From JACVRM01 sp963817375 (GTDB lineage Bacteria > Actinomycetota > Thermoleophilia > Gaiellales > Gaiellaceae): 64,000 nt of DNA. The stretch spans positions 558,001 to 622,000 of the forward strand of contig CAWFOB010000001.1 of the NCBI GenBank assembly GCA_963817375.1. Direction: 5' to 3'. Made by a program: the position numbers and the translations under genes. Positions 8,070-17,324 of the stretch are shown here, in pieces (the first letter of the stretch is position 1; each line of letters begins with the position of its first letter). The notes under the pieces were generated by a model, which did not search any database, was not told the origin of the DNA, and worked only from the letters and a program-made list of their open reading frames with translations.

Positions 8070-9769
8070 TCCGCCGGCGCCTTCAGCTCGAACCAGAAGA
8101 ACCCGCGGGGCGCCAGCGTGAGCAGGTACGGCAGCTTGCCGACGGGCGGGAAGCTCGTCCTGCCGAACATCTCCTCGGGGACCCTACCCTCGAACCGGCT
8201 CAGGTCCAGCTCCACGGGCTGCGCCGAGCGGGCGAGGTTGTGGACGCAGAGCATGACGTCCTCCTCGTAGCGGCGGACGTGGGCGAAGATGCGCGGATTG
8301 TTCGTCTCCAGCGGCTCGTAGGAGCCCAGGCCGAAGACCGGGTGCGCCTTGCGCAGCGAGATGAAGCGGTGCAGCCAGCGCAGGAACGAGGTCGGCGTGC
8401 GCAGCTGCGCCTCGACGTTGCAGGCCTGGTAGCCCCACACCGGGTCCATCAGCGGCGGCAGGTAGAGCTGGGCGAAGTCGGCACGCGAGAAGCCGCCGTT
8501 GCGGTCGCTCGTCCACTGCATCGGCGTGCGCACGCCGTCGCGGTCGCCGAGGAAGACGTTGTCGCCCATGCCGATCTCGTCCCCGTAGTAGAGGACCGGC
8601 GAGCCCGGGAGGCTGAACATGATCGCGTGCAGGAGCTGCGACTCGTCGCGGCCGTTGTCGAGGAGCGGCGCGAGCCGGCGGCGGATCCCGAGGTTGAGCT
8701 TCATGCGCGGGTCCTTCGCGTACTCGGCGTACATGTAGTCGCGCTCCTCGTCCGTGACCATCTCGAGGGTCAGCTCGTCGTGGTTGCGCAGGAACAGGCC
8801 CCACTGCGCGTTGTCCGGGATCCGCGGCGTGCGGTCGAGGATCTCGTAGATCGGCGCCGCGTCCTCGCGGCGCAGCGCCATGAACATGCGCGGCATGACG
8901 GGGAAGTGGAAGGCCATATGGCACTCGTCGCCGTCGCCGAAGTACGCGACGACGTCCTCTGGCCACTGGTTCGCCTCGGCGAGGAGCACGCGGTCCGGGT
9001 ACTTAGCTTCGACCTCGGCGCGGAGCCGTTTCAGGAAGGCGTGCGTCTCCGGCAGGTTCTCGCAGATGGTCCCGTCACGCTCGTAGAGGTATGGGACGGC
9101 GTCGAGGCGGAAGCCGTCGATCCCGGCGTCGAGCCAGAAGCGCAGGGCGTCGAGCATCGCCTCCTGCACGTCGGGGTTGTCGTAGTTCAGGTCGGGCTGG
9201 TGCGAGAAGAAGCGGTGCCAGTAGTACGCGCCGGCGACGGAGTCCCACGTCCAGTTGGACGGCTCGGTGTCGACGAAGATGATCCGCGCGTCCTCGTAGC
9301 GCTCGTTGGTGTCCGACCAGACGTACCAGTCGCGCTTCGGGCTGTCCGGGCTCGACCGGGACTCCTGGAACCACGGGTGATCCGACGACGTGTGGTTGAC
9401 GACGAGGTCGGCGATGATCCGGATCCCGCGCTCGTGGGCGGCCTCGACCAGGTTGCGGAAGTCGTCGACCGTGCCGTAGTCGGGGTGGATCGAATAGAAG
9501 TCCGCGATGTCGTAGCCGCCGTCGCGGAGCGGGCTCGCGTACATCGGCAGCAGCCAGATGCAGTCGACGCCGAGCCACTGCAGGTAGTCGAGCTTGTCCT
9601 GGATGCCGCGCAGGTCGCCCGAGCCGTCGTCGTTCGAGTCGAAGAAGCCGCGGATGTGGATCTCGTAGAAGACGGCGCGCTTGAACCACAGCGGGTCGGA
9701 CTGGAACCACTGGGTCGGCTGACGCTCGTCGGCCTGGGCGGCTTCGCTGCGCTCGGGGGCGATGGTCAC
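8066..9769 (-). CDS. treS: Trehalose synthase TreS (maltose alpha-D-glucosyltransferase)
   Basis: 567 aa GH13 enzyme interconverting trehalose and maltose. Start taken at GTG 9767-9769, which overlaps the glgE stop (GTGA) and gives the usual short leader before DPLWFKRAVFYEIHIRGFFD. Barrel motifs: VVNHTSSDHPWF, GIDGFRLDAVPYLYE (nucleophile Asp), RVLLAEANQWPEDV (acid Glu) and FLRNHDELTLEMV (Asp). The GMGDNVFLGDRDGVRTPMQW stretch is diagnostic of TreS. No kinase domain is fused. In the GlgE pathway it supplies maltose to Mak. Confidence 0.95.
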   Translation of the reverse strand: MTIAPERSEAAQADERQPTQWFQSDPLWFKRAVFYEIHIRGFFDSNDDGSGDLRGIQDKLDYLQWLGVDCIWLLPMYASPLRDGGYDIADFYSIHPDYGTVDDFRNLVEAAHERGIRIIADLVVNHTSSDHPWFQESRSSPDSPKRDWYVWSDTNERYEDARIIFVDTEPSNWTWDSVAGAYYWHRFFSHQPDLNYDNPDVQEAMLDALRFWLDAGIDGFRLDAVPYLYERDGTICENLPETHAFLKRLRAEVEAKYPDRVLLAEANQWPEDVVAYFGDGDECHMAFHFPVMPRMFMALRREDAAPIYEILDRTPRIPDNAQWGLFLRNHDELTLEMVTDEERDYMYAEYAKDPRMKLNLGIRRRLAPLLDNGRDESQLLHAIMFSLPGSPVLYYGDEIGMGDNVFLGDRDGVRTPMQWTSDRNGGFSRADFAQLYLPPLMDPVWGYQACNVEAQLRTPTSFLRWLHRFISLRKAHPVFGLGSYEPLETNNPRIFAHVRRYEEDVMLCVHNLARSAQPVELDLSRFEGRVPEEMFGRTSFPPVGKLPYLLTLAPRGFFWFELKAPAE

Positions 9770-11583
9770 CGGTCGACCCTCACGATGTGGCTCTGCCCGG
9801 GACCGAGCCGGACGAAGTTGCGGCCGATGCCCCACTGGAACGGCAGATCGCCCAGCAGCTCCTTGCCGGCGAAGGCCGGCGGCAGGCCGAGGCTGGCCGG
9901 GACGACGCACAGCCCCTCGCGCTCGGTGGTCGGATCGAGGTTCGTCACCACGACAACGGTATTGCCCTCCCACCGTTTCGCGAACGCGAACAGGTACTCG
10001 CTCTCCGTCTCGAGCAGCTCCAGGTTCTCGAACCGCTGCAGCGCCGGGTTCTCGCGGCGGATCGCGTTGAGCCGCGCGGCGAGCGGGAGCAGGACGCCGT
10101 CGAGTGCCCGCTCGCGGATCTCGTACTTCTCCGAGTTGAGGTACTCCTCGCTGCCCTCGCGCGCCGGCGACGCCTCGAGCGACTCGAAGCCCGAGTAGAT
10201 GCCGTACGTCGGCGACAGCGTCGCCGCGAGCACGAGCCGGGCCTCGAACGCCGGCCGGCCGCCGCTCTGGAGGTACTCGTGGAGGATGTCCGGCGTGTTC
10301 GCGAAGAAGTTCGGCCGGTAGAAGTCGGCCCAGCCGAGGATCTCGCGCAGGAAGTCGGTCAGCTCCCAGCGCGTGTTCTTCCACGTGAAGTACGTGTACG
10401 ACTGGCTGAAGCCGACCTTGCCGAGCGTGGTCATCATCGCCGGCCGCGTGAACGCCTCCGACAGGAAGATCACGTCCGGCTCGACGGCCCGCACCTCCTT
10501 GATCAGCCACTCCCAGAATGCGACCGGCTTCGTGTGCGGGTTGTCGACGCGGAAGCAGTGCACGCCGCGCGCGACCCAGTAGAGCATCACGTCGCGCAGC
10601 GCGTCCCAGAGCCCCCGCCAGTCGTCGGTGTCGAAGTTCAGGTTGTAGATGTCCTGGTAGCGCTTGGGCGGGTTCTCCGCGTACTTCAGCGTCCCGTCGG
10701 GGCGGCGGTGGAACCACTCCGGGTGCTCGGTCAGCCACGGGTGGTCGGCCGAGGCGTTGATCGCGTAGTCGATGCAGATCTCGCAGCCGAGCTTGCGGCC
10801 GCGCGCGACGAGCCGCTCGAATTCGCGCAGCGTCCCGAGCCCGGCGTGGATCGCGGTGTGGCCGCCCTCTGCGCCGCCGATCGCCCACGGGCTGCCTACG
10901 TCGCCCTCCTCCGCCGTCTCCGCGTTGTTTCGGCCCTTGCGGTTCGTGAGCCCGATCGGGTGGACCGGCGGCAGGTAGACCACGTCGAAGCCGAGCTTCG
11001 CGATCTGCGGCAGCACGGCCTCGACGCCTTCGAAGCCGCCCCACGAGCGCGGGAAGAGCTCGTACCAGGAGCCGAAGCGGGCGCGCTCGCGGTCGACGTC
11101 GACTCCGAGCGTCTGCGACCACGTCTTCTCGCTCCGGTCGCCGGCCGGCGCCGCGAGCCCGTCCTGGAGCGTCACGGCGTCGCGGCCCAGCAGCAGCGCA
11201 CCCTCCGCGAGCTCGCTCGTGAGGTCGGCCTGCCCCCCGTCGGACTTGCGCCGCACCTCGACCTGCCACGACGCCACCCGGTCGACCCAGGCCTCGATGC
11301 GGAAGCACCACGCGCCGGCGGCGTCGACGGCAAACGAGCCCTCCCACCAGTCGTTGCCGACCGGCTGCAGCGGCGAGTCGGCCCATTTCGTCGCGCCGCG
11401 CCGCTTCCACCGGACCGCGGCGCCCAGCGCGTCGTGACCGTCACGGAAGATCCGCGCGCGCACGTCGACGCGGTCGCCGACGGTGCGCTTCACGTGGTGG
11501 CGGCCGCAGTCCACCTGCGGAGTGACGTCCTGGATCTGGATGCGAGCGGGCGGCCGCTTCGTGCGCGGTGCAGCCATGGGCAC
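9766..11583 (-). CDS. glgE: Alpha-1,4-glucan:maltose-1-phosphate maltosyltransferase GlgE
   Basis: 605 aa, somewhat shorter than the 650-700 usual for GlgE. N-terminal beta domain (HHVKRTVGDRVDVRARIFRD), then GH13_3 barrel with the GlgE hallmarks YELFPRSWGGFEGVE, DVVYLPPVHPIG, VHCFRVDNPHTKP (nucleophile Asp), DVIFLSEAFTRP (acid Glu) and FSQSYTYFTWKN. It extends alpha-1,4-glucan using maltose-1-phosphate and phosphate as leaving group. The start may be GTG 11583 (AAAGGA six bases upstream) or ATG 11577. First gene of the operon, separated by only 36 bases from divergent malQ. Confidence 0.94.
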   Translation of the reverse strand: MPMAAPRTKRPPARIQIQDVTPQVDCGRHHVKRTVGDRVDVRARIFRDGHDALGAAVRWKRRGATKWADSPLQPVGNDWWEGSFAVDAAGAWCFRIEAWVDRVASWQVEVRRKSDGGQADLTSELAEGALLLGRDAVTLQDGLAAPAGDRSEKTWSQTLGVDVDRERARFGSWYELFPRSWGGFEGVEAVLPQIAKLGFDVVYLPPVHPIGLTNRKGRNNAETAEEGDVGSPWAIGGAEGGHTAIHAGLGTLREFERLVARGRKLGCEICIDYAINASADHPWLTEHPEWFHRRPDGTLKYAENPPKRYQDIYNLNFDTDDWRGLWDALRDVMLYWVARGVHCFRVDNPHTKPVAFWEWLIKEVRAVEPDVIFLSEAFTRPAMMTTLGKVGFSQSYTYFTWKNTRWELTDFLREILGWADFYRPNFFANTPDILHEYLQSGGRPAFEARLVLAATLSPTYGIYSGFESLEASPAREGSEEYLNSEKYEIRERALDGVLLPLAARLNAIRRENPALQRFENLELLETESEYLFAFAKRWEGNTVVVVTNLDPTTEREGLCVVPASLGLPPAFAGKELLGDLPFQWGIGRNFVRLGPGQSHIVRVDR

Positions 11584-11619
11584 GGGTTCCTTTCGACCGA
11601 CGAGCGAAACTAGACCGCG

Positions 11620-12816
11620 ATGACGCTACAGCGCTCGAGCGGCGTCCTGCTGCATCCCACGTCGCTGCCGGGCGGCCGGCTGGGCGACGAGGCCTACCGG
11701 TACGTGGACTGGCTCGCCGCCGCCGGACAGTCGTGGTGGCAGATCCTGCCGCTGACCCCGCCCGACGAGACCGGCTCGCCGTACTTCAGCGCGTCGGCCT
11801 TTGCCGGCTGGCCGGGCCTCCTGGCCGACCCGCGCGCGCGTGTGTCGGCCGGGGAGATCGAGGACTTCGTCGCGCGCCATCCGGCGTGGATCGGCGACTG
11901 GGCCGCCTTCGCCGGCGGACGGGCCGTGGCAGACCAGGTGCGCTTCGAGCGCGAGTGGAGCGCCCTGCGCTCCTACGCCGCGGAGCGCGGCGTGCGCGTG
12001 ATCGGCGACGTCCCGATCTACGTGGCGCCGGGCGGCGCCGACCACCGGATGCACCCCGAGCTGTTCCAGGAGGGATTCGTCGCCGGCGTTCCGCCGGACG
12101 CGTACACGCCCAACGGCCAGCTGTGGGGGAACCCGCTCTACGACTGGCCGGCGCACCGCGCGACCAGCTTCCACTGGTGGGTGGAGCGAGTCCGCCGCGT
12201 GCTCGAGCTGGTCGACGTCGCGCGCCTCGACCACTTCCGCGGCCTCGTCGCCTACTGGGCCGTGCCCGAGGGCCGCAAGACCGCGCGCCGCGGGCAGTGG
12301 CGGGCCGCTCCCGGCCACGAGCTGCTCGCGACGCTCGAGCGCGAGCTCGGCGGCCTGCCCGTCATCGCCGAGGATCTCGGCTTGATCACGCCGCCCGTGC
12401 ACCGGCTGCGGGACGAGTTCGGCCTGCCCGGGATGGTGGTCATGCACTGGGCGTTCGGCGGCCGCCGGAACAACCCGCACCGGCTCGCAAACCACCGTGA
12501 GAACCAGGTCGTCTACACCGCGACCCACGACAACGACACGACCGTCGGCTGGTTCCGCACGCTGCCGAAGGCGCAGCAGGTGCGCACGGGGCTCGACCCG
12601 CGCGAGCCGAGCTGGGCGCTGATCGACCTCGCCTGGTCGTCACGCGCCGCGGTCGCGATCACGCCGGCACAGGACGTCCTCGGCCTCGGCAGCGAGGCAC
12701 GCATGAACCGGCCCGGCACGGAGGGCGGCAACTGGCGGTGGCGGCTGCGCCGCGGCCAGCTGACCGAACGCCACGCGGCACGGCTGCGCGCCGTGACGGA
12801 AGCCTCAGGGCGCTAG
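11620..12816 (+). CDS. malQ: 4-alpha-glucanotransferase MalQ, compact form
   Basis: GH77 amylomaltase (disproportionating enzyme) that transfers alpha-1,4-glucan segments. 398 aa versus about 500 usual; the helical insert after GLLADPRARVSAGEIEDF is shortened. All key motifs are present: SSGVLLHPTSLPGG at the N-terminus, GSPYFSASAFAGWPGLL, RLDHFRGLVAYW (nucleophile Asp), LPVIAEDLGLITP (Glu) and THDNDTTVGWF (Asp). Divergent from the glgE operon and thus likely co-regulated with it. Its TAG stop lies in the palindrome CTAG shared with the stop of the convergent downstream gene. Confidence 0.93.
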   Translation: MTLQRSSGVLLHPTSLPGGRLGDEAYRYVDWLAAAGQSWWQILPLTPPDETGSPYFSASAFAGWPGLLADPRARVSAGEIEDFVARHPAWIGDWAAFAGGRAVADQVRFEREWSALRSYAAERGVRVIGDVPIYVAPGGADHRMHPELFQEGFVAGVPPDAYTPNGQLWGNPLYDWPAHRATSFHWWVERVRRVLELVDVARLDHFRGLVAYWAVPEGRKTARRGQWRAAPGHELLATLERELGGLPVIAEDLGLITPPVHRLRDEFGLPGMVVMHWAFGGRRNNPHRLANHRENQVVYTATHDNDTTVGWFRTLPKAQQVRTGLDPREPSWALIDLAWSSRAAVAITPAQDVLGLGSEARMNRPGTEGGNWRWRLRRGQLTERHAARLRAVTEASGR

Positions 12817-14048
12817 AAGATCTCGGGGCACCAGGGCCTGAGCCCGGTGCGAAACAGCGCGTCGGCGCGCTCGACGGCGCCCGGTGCGAGCTCCTCGACG
12901 CGCCCCGCGCGTTCCAGCTCGGAGAAGGTCCAGCCGCCGAGAAAGGTCGAGCCGAGGTCCGAGACGTCCAGCCGGAGCTCGGCTTCCCCGCCGCGCTCGA
13001 CCGTGCCGGCCCCGCCCTCGGCGCGCAGCGTCCACGTTCCGTCGTTCCAGTTGCAGAACGTGTCACGGACGTCGAAGACGACGCTCCCCTCCGCGAGATA
13101 GGAGCGCCCGCCGAGCGCTGCGGGCAGGTCGAGCAGCCGCACCCACAGCGCGTCGGCCACCCGCATGTGCAGGCGTCGCGGGTCGAGCACCGACAGGAAG
13201 AGCGGATGGTCGGAGGGCAGGAGCCAGGCGTTCACGGTGGTGACGAGGTCGACGCCGAAGAGGAAGCGCCAGATCTCGCGCGTCGCCGCGGGCGTCGTGC
13301 CCATCGCCTCGCGGACCATGAGCTTTCCACCGGCGATTCCGTTCTCCCAGGTGCCCTTGTAGCGGTAGAGCGCGTACGCCTCGGGCGTCCCGTTGTCGTC
13401 CTCCCAGACCGCGCGGTAGAGCGGGCCGCCGCCGTTGCGCCAGTGCTCGGGATCGGCGAGGCGCCTCGTGGCCCACCAGGACTCCGAGCGGCGGACCATG
13501 CCCGCCCGCTGCTCCTGGATGCGCTCGTAGATCGCAGGAACCAGCTCGGCCGCCTCGCCCTCGTCCAGCAGCCGTGTGCCGCCGGACGGCTCGTCCGGCA
13601 GACGGAACGTCACGCGGTCGCGCTCGGCCTCGATGCTCGCGGCGGCGGATGCCACCCCGTAGCCGAAGCGGCCGTAGATGGCGGGCTCCGATGCCCACAG
13701 CACCGCGATCGGCTCGCCGCGCTCATGCGCGTCGTCGAGCTGCCGCCGCATCATCTGCGTGAGGATCCCGCGCCGCCGGTGGCTGGCGTGGACGCCGACG
13801 AGGGTGACGCCGGCGATCGGCAGCTCGCCGCCCGGCACGCGCATGCGGATGTCGTAGGTTCCAGCAGTCCCGACGGGAACGTCGCCGTCGAGCGCCCAGT
13901 ACTGGTGCGCCGGGTCGAGCTGCGACGTGAACATCTCCTGGTCGTGCTCGTGCGCTGCCTCGAGGAAGGCGGTCATGACGGCCTCGACGAAGCGCGGCAG
14001 CTCGTCCGCGCTCGGCGAGCGGATCTCGATGGTCGACGTGGTGGCCAC
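12813..14048 (-). CDS. Eis-like GNAT family N-acetyltransferase
   Basis: 411 aa, full length for the Eis family: N-terminal GNAT domain, a second GNAT-like domain and a C-terminal SCP2-like domain. The acetyl-CoA loop is VGVHASHRRRGIL (residues 84-96), and Tyr125 in SEPAIYGRFGYG corresponds to the general acid Tyr126 of M. tuberculosis Eis. As in Eis the protein ends in Phe (CPEIF), whose terminal carboxylate acts as the base. Eis enzymes acetylate aminoglycosides and other amines or lysines; the natural substrate here is unknown and resistance is not implied by sequence alone. Start GTG 14046-14048. Confidence 0.88.
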   Translation of the reverse strand: MATTSTIEIRSPSADELPRFVEAVMTAFLEAAHEHDQEMFTSQLDPAHQYWALDGDVPVGTAGTYDIRMRVPGGELPIAGVTLVGVHASHRRRGILTQMMRRQLDDAHERGEPIAVLWASEPAIYGRFGYGVASAAASIEAERDRVTFRLPDEPSGGTRLLDEGEAAELVPAIYERIQEQRAGMVRRSESWWATRRLADPEHWRNGGGPLYRAVWEDDNGTPEAYALYRYKGTWENGIAGGKLMVREAMGTTPAATREIWRFLFGVDLVTTVNAWLLPSDHPLFLSVLDPRRLHMRVADALWVRLLDLPAALGGRSYLAEGSVVFDVRDTFCNWNDGTWTLRAEGGAGTVERGGEAELRLDVSDLGSTFLGGWTFSELERAGRVEELAPGAVERADALFRTGLRPWCPEIF

Positions 14049-14057
14049 GTGGGGAGC

Positions 14058-17000
14058 CTAGATGCGTTCGAGCGGCGCGTACTCGAGCATCAGGCGACGC
14101 TCCGCCCCGTCCTGCGCAAACCGCACGGTCACCACCCCTCCCGGCTCGACCCGGAGGACGACGCCTTCCCCGAGCGTCCCGTGGCGGACGCTGTCCCCGG
14201 TCGAGAGGTCCGGCAGGTCGGTCTTCGGCGCGAACGACTTGGCGCCGTACGACGCCCACGAGGCGGGACGCAGCCGCTCTCGCTCCACGCCCTCCGCCGG
14301 GAGCTCGTCGAGGAAGCGGGAAGCGAGGTTGTACGAGCGGTTGCCGTAGAGCGAGCGCGTGGTTGCGTGCGTCATCGTCAGCCGTTCCTGCGCCCGGGTC
14401 ATGCCCACGTAGCAGAGGCGCCGCTCCTCCTCGAGCGAGTTCTCCTCGATCGAGCGCGAGTGCGGGAAGATCCCTTCCTCCATCCCGATCATGTAGACGC
14501 TCTTGAACTCGAGGCCCTTCGCGTTGTGGAGCGTCATCAGCGTGACGAGCGACTCACGGTCGCGCAGCGCGTCCTGGTCGGAGTACAGCGAGATCTCCTG
14601 GAGGAAGTTCGAGAGGCCGGGCTCGGCCGCGGACGACTGATACTCCTGCGTGACGCCGACGAGCTCGCGCAGGTTCTCCATGCGGCCCTGCGCCTCGATC
14701 GTCCGCTCGGCGTCGAGCGAGTCGAGGTAGCCGGAATCCTCGAGCACGCGCTCCACGATCTCGGGAACGGTGAGCTCACGCGCGGCGGCCTGCAGCGACT
14801 GGAGCAGCGTCCAGAGCCCCTGCACGTTGCGGAGCGGCGCACCGGAGACACCTGCCTCTTCGGCGCGGTCGAGCGTCTCGAACAGCGTGACGCCCATCGC
14901 CTCCGCGTGGTCGGCGAGGCGGCCCAGCGTCGTGTCGCCGATCCCGCGGCGCGGCCGATTCGCGATGCGCTGGAGCGAGACCGCGTCGGCCGGGTTGTCG
15001 AGCACCTGGAGGTAGGCGACGGCGTCCTTGATCTCGGCGCGCTCGTAGAAGCGCGGCCCGCCGATCACCTGGTAGGCGACGTCCTGACGGACGAGCACGT
15101 CTTCCAGGACTCGCGACTGCGCGTTCGTCCGGTAGAAGACCGCGATCTCGGAGCCGTTCTCGCCCTCCTCGACGAGCCGGGCGATCTGCGCGGCGACGAA
15201 GCGCGCCTCGGCGTGCTCGTCCTCGGTCTCGAGCGCCCGGACCGCCTCGCCCTCGCCGAGGTCCGAGAAGAGGTTCTTCTCCTTGCGCTCGGTGTTGTGC
15301 GCGATGACGTGGTTGGCCGCGCGGAGGATCGTGTTGGTCGAGCGGTAGTTCTGCTCGAGCGGGATCACGCGGGTTCCCGGGAAGTCGCGCTCGAACTCCA
15401 TGATGTTGCGGATGTCGGCGCCGCGGAAGGCATAGATGGAGTTATGCGTGACGAGCCCGTTCGCGATGAAGTTGTGGACGCGTTCGACGTTCAGGTCGTA
15501 GACGGGGTCAGCGAGCTCGACACGCTCGACAGACTCGACAACGTCGAATGAACCGTCCTCGCCGCACATCAACATCCCGCGCCGAACGGCCGAGGCCGGC
15601 ATGAACGGAAGAGCGTTGCCCTCTTTCCCCTCGTCCTCCGTACGGGCACCCAGGCGCGCCGTGAAGCGGACATTGACGGGGAGCGCCTCCTCGATGTCTT
15701 CAACGCGCTCGACAAGCCGGCCGAAGTCCGCGAATGAGCTCTCATACCGCCATCCGGCCGAACCGGCGTATGCGGGGCGGAGCGAGAACCCGGCGCGCTC
15801 GAGCGCATCGCGCCCCTCGTCGTCGTAGCCGAAGAGCGCGATCCGATGCTGCGGCCCGGCCCCGCGCGGATCGCCGCAGAGGGACACCGAGAGCCGTCGA
15901 CGGACTCGGCGTCCGGTCGTGGTCGTCGCGGCCGAGAAGTGCGGATGGTCAAACGAGAGCCCCTCGTCTTCGAGCAGCCGGCGCCCGGAGCTCTCGGTAT
16001 CGAGGCCCCGGAAGATCTCGTCGAGCAGCTCCTGGTTTCCGACGACCCCGACCTCACGCCGCGCGCTCGGCCGAGCAACGAAGGGCTGAGTCGGCAGCGC
16101 GTACCCGAGCGAGAGCATCGTCTCGGCCGCCCGTGCATTGCCCTCGGTTTCGTGAAGAGACACGACCCAGACAGCGTCGGCGTGCTCGCCGCTCATCCGG
16201 ATCATCGGGCCGGGCAGTGATCGTCTCTGGCTTTTGGTGTACGTCCTCGACGTGCCGACTCGGAAACCGACGCCCGCCTTCCACATGAGGTAGGTCATGT
16301 GCAACTGCGGCGTCCGGCCAACTTTGAAGCCGGCGAAGTGCGTGTGCTCGGGAGTCGAGACGAGCTCGCGGCCGCCGGACGTGGTTACACGGATGCCGGC
16401 GCGCCGTCGTGACATGTGCGTGTCGGAAACCCGAGCTGGTCCGAACCGGCCACTTCCGTAACACGCAAGGACCTCGTCGCCGGCGCGTACGTCCTCGATC
16501 GGCTTCTGGGAGCCGTCTGCCATCGTCACGCGCGTCCCGGCGACGAGACACTGATCCGGGTCACCGACCGCACAGAGGTTCTTGTGCCCGCCCGCGAGCA
16601 GCTGCAGCAGCCGGTACTGCGCGTGGTTCGTGTCCTGGTACTCGTCGACGAGGATGTACCGGAACGCCTTCTGCCACCGCTCGCGCGCTTCCGGGAAGCG
16701 TTCGAGCACGTCGACGGTCAGCATGAGCATGTCGTCGAAGTCGACGGCATTCGAGGAGAAGAGCCGCTGCTGGTACAGCTCGTACACCTCGGCGACCGTC
16801 TGGTCGAAGAACGAGGCGACGCGCTCGGAGTACATCGCCGGCGACACGAGCTCGTTCTTCGCGTTCGAGATCGCCGCGTGCACGCCGCGCGGGACGAAGC
16901 GCTTCGGGTCGCGCTCGAGGTCCTCGAGGCATTGCTTGACGAGGCGCACCTGGTCGGCCTGGTCGTAGATCGTGAAGTTGGACCTGTAGCCGAGCCGCGC

Positions 17001-17315
17001 CGACTCTGCGCGCAGCATGCGGCCGCAGGCGGCGTGGAACGTCATCACCCAGAGGCGCCGCGCCTGCTCGCCGATCAGGTCGTCGAGCCGGGTGCGCATC
17101 TCCGCCGCGGCCTTGTTCGTGAACGTGATCGCCAGGATCTCGTTCGGCTTCACGCCCAGCGCGTTGATGAGGTGGGCGACGCGGTACGTGAGCACGCGCG
17201 TCTTGCCGGAGCCGGCGCCCGCGATGACGAGCAGCGGGCCCTCGGTGGTCAGCACGGCCTCGCGCTGGGCCTCGTTCAGGTCGGAGAGGTACTGATCGGG
17301 GGTCGCGACGGCCAT
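14058..17315 (-). CDS. pcrA: UvrD/PcrA superfamily 1 DNA helicase containing an intein
   Basis: 1085-aa precursor; removal of a 370-aa intein leaves a 715-aa 3'-5' SF1A helicase for repair and replication. Motifs: I IAGAGSGKTRVLTYR (residues 31-45), Ia ITFTNKAAAEM, II ILVDEYQDTN (221-230), III GDPDQ/SIYAFRGA interrupted by the intein, IV PLEQNYRST, V LMTLHNAKGLEFKSVYMIG, VI RRLCYVGMTRAQERL. The C-terminus (about 45 residues, SVRHGTLGEGVVLRVEPGG) is the Tudor-like tail of PcrA. Activity requires protein splicing. ATG start 17313-17315. Confidence 0.95.
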   Translation of the reverse strand: MAVATPDQYLSDLNEAQREAVLTTEGPLLVIAGAGSGKTRVLTYRVAHLINALGVKPNEILAITFTNKAAAEMRTRLDDLIGEQARRLWVMTFHAACGRMLRAESARLGYRSNFTIYDQADQVRLVKQCLEDLERDPKRFVPRGVHAAISNAKNELVSPAMYSERVASFFDQTVAEVYELYQQRLFSSNAVDFDDMLMLTVDVLERFPEARERWQKAFRYILVDEYQDTNHAQYRLLQLLAGGHKNLCAVGDPDQCLVAGTRVTMADGSQKPIEDVRAGDEVLACYGSGRFGPARVSDTHMSRRRAGIRVTTSGGRELVSTPEHTHFAGFKVGRTPQLHMTYLMWKAGVGFRVGTSRTYTKSQRRSLPGPMIRMSGEHADAVWVVSLHETEGNARAAETMLSLGYALPTQPFVARPSARREVGVVGNQELLDEIFRGLDTESSGRRLLEDEGLSFDHPHFSAATTTTGRRVRRRLSVSLCGDPRGAGPQHRIALFGYDDEGRDALERAGFSLRPAYAGSAGWRYESSFADFGRLVERVEDIEEALPVNVRFTARLGARTEDEGKEGNALPFMPASAVRRGMLMCGEDGSFDVVESVERVELADPVYDLNVERVHNFIANGLVTHNSIYAFRGADIRNIMEFERDFPGTRVIPLEQNYRSTNTILRAANHVIAHNTERKEKNLFSDLGEGEAVRALETEDEHAEARFVAAQIARLVEEGENGSEIAVFYRTNAQSRVLEDVLVRQDVAYQVIGGPRFYERAEIKDAVAYLQVLDNPADAVSLQRIANRPRRGIGDTTLGRLADHAEAMGVTLFETLDRAEEAGVSGAPLRNVQGLWTLLQSLQAAARELTVPEIVERVLEDSGYLDSLDAERTIEAQGRMENLRELVGVTQEYQSSAAEPGLSNFLQEISLYSDQDALRDRESLVTLMTLHNAKGLEFKSVYMIGMEEGIFPHSRSIEENSLEEERRLCYVGMTRAQERLTMTHATTRSLYGNRSYNLASRFLDELPAEGVERERLRPASWASYGAKSFAPKTDLPDLSTGDSVRHGTLGEGVVLRVEPGGVVTVRFAQDGAERRLMLEYAPLERI
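15441..16550 (-). other. Intein (protein intron) within PcrA, residues 256-625
   Basis: 370-aa intein inserted exactly between Gln255 and the Ser of helicase motif III (GDPDQ^SIYAFRGA). Splicing block A is CLVAGTRVTMADGS with catalytic Cys1; block B is RELVSTPEHTHFAGF with the TxxH motif; blocks F/G are VYDLNVERVHNFIANGLVTHN, ending His-Asn followed by Ser+1, so all splicing residues are present. The central ~240 residues lack any LAGLIDADG motif; they contain VWVVSLHETEGNARAAETML and PTQPFVARPSA, a segment type I recall from other helicase inteins but cannot name. Base composition matches the host gene. Confidence 0.93.
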
Positions 17316-17324
17316 GGGTTCGAT

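Noticed and set aside
12738..15551. Plus-strand open frame of 937 codons opposite the Eis-like gene and pcrA
   Set aside because: No recognisable domain or ribosome site; antisense to two clear genes.
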